This document shows, in pieces, positions 5,497 to 5,669 of a DNA stretch of 5,669 bases. The translations under genes were made by a program, and so were the position numbers. Source of the DNA: JANYCG01 sp031392945 (GTDB lineage: Bacteria; Pseudomonadota; Gammaproteobacteria; Burkholderiales; Burkholderiaceae_C); assembly GCA_031392945.1 (NCBI GenBank), contig JANMVT010000177.1, positions 1 to 5,669 on the forward strand, written 5' to 3'. Numbering within the stretch: the first letter of the stretch is position 1; each line of letters opens with the position of its first letter. The notes beneath the pieces are model-generated. The model was not told the DNA's origin. It saw only the letters and a list, made by a program, of their open reading frames with translations, and made no database searches.

Positions 5497-5669
5497 ATGG
5501 CAATCAAAGTGGGTATCAACGGCTTCGGCCGCATCGGTCGCAATGTGCTGCGCGCGGCAGTGCAAAGTTTTCCGGACATCGAAATCGTCGGCATCAACGA
5601 CCTGCTGGAGCCGCATTACCTGGCTTACATGCTGCAATACGACTCGGTGCATGGCCGCTTCAAGGGCGA
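5497..5669 (+). CDS. gap: Type I glyceraldehyde-3-phosphate dehydrogenase, N-terminal part (runs off the window)
   Basis: Only the first 57 codons are present, about a sixth of a normal ~335-residue protein. They contain the NAD-binding Rossmann signature KVGINGFGRIGR (residues 4-15), the second strand ending GINDL with Asp34 at the position that usually selects NAD over NADP, and the family-typical YLAYMLQYDSVHGRF segment (42-55). The catalytic Cys lies beyond the right edge. It interconverts glyceraldehyde-3-phosphate and 1,3-bisphosphoglycerate. The tkt-gap order matches the carbon-metabolism clusters (cbbT-cbbG-like) known in betaproteobacteria; whether this is glycolytic, gluconeogenic or Calvin-cycle GAPDH cannot be decided here. 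Confidence 0.96.
   Translation, partial: MAIKVGINGFGRIGRNVLRAAVQSFPDIEIVGINDLLEPHYLAYMLQYDSVHGRFKG

Overview
The window looks like the chromosome of a GC-rich betaproteobacterium. Protein resemblance points to Burkholderiales, probably Comamonadaceae (Rhodoferax/Polaromonas/Acidovorax relatives). That placement comes from memory of the families, not from a search. There is no rRNA, tRNA, CRISPR array, insertion sequence or phage gene that I can see.

Layout: the two gene blocks diverge from a short intergenic region at 3234-3348. Leftward (minus strand) runs a tightly packed block: speD (S-adenosylmethionine decarboxylase, 3233-2856), a MurU-type sugar-1-phosphate nucleotidyltransferase (2859-2056), a PIN-domain toxin (2020-1601, or 2059-1601 from a TTG), a ribbon-helix-helix antitoxin (1604-1380) and pepP (Xaa-Pro aminopeptidase, 1383 to beyond the left edge). 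Each junction has a 4-nt stop/start overlap (GTGA, TTGA if the TTG start is used, ATGA, ATGA), so the block reads as one translationally coupled operon. Rightward (plus strand) are tkt (transketolase, 3349-5442) and, 54 bp later, the first 57 codons of gap (glyceraldehyde-3-phosphate dehydrogenase), a pentose-phosphate/Calvin/glycolysis pair.

The housekeeping genes are ordinary: polyamine synthesis, peptidoglycan sugar recycling, proline-peptide turnover and central carbon metabolism. The accessory element is the PIN/RHH toxin-antitoxin pair, which sits between murU and pepP without breaking the overlapping-gene architecture. A cluster of GGTATC/GATACC half-sites at its 5' end could be its operator. 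MurU carries an A/T-richer stretch of about 22 codons that looks like an in-frame insertion. I see no clearly new multi-gene system; the toxin-antitoxin pair embedded in a housekeeping operon is the most unusual point.
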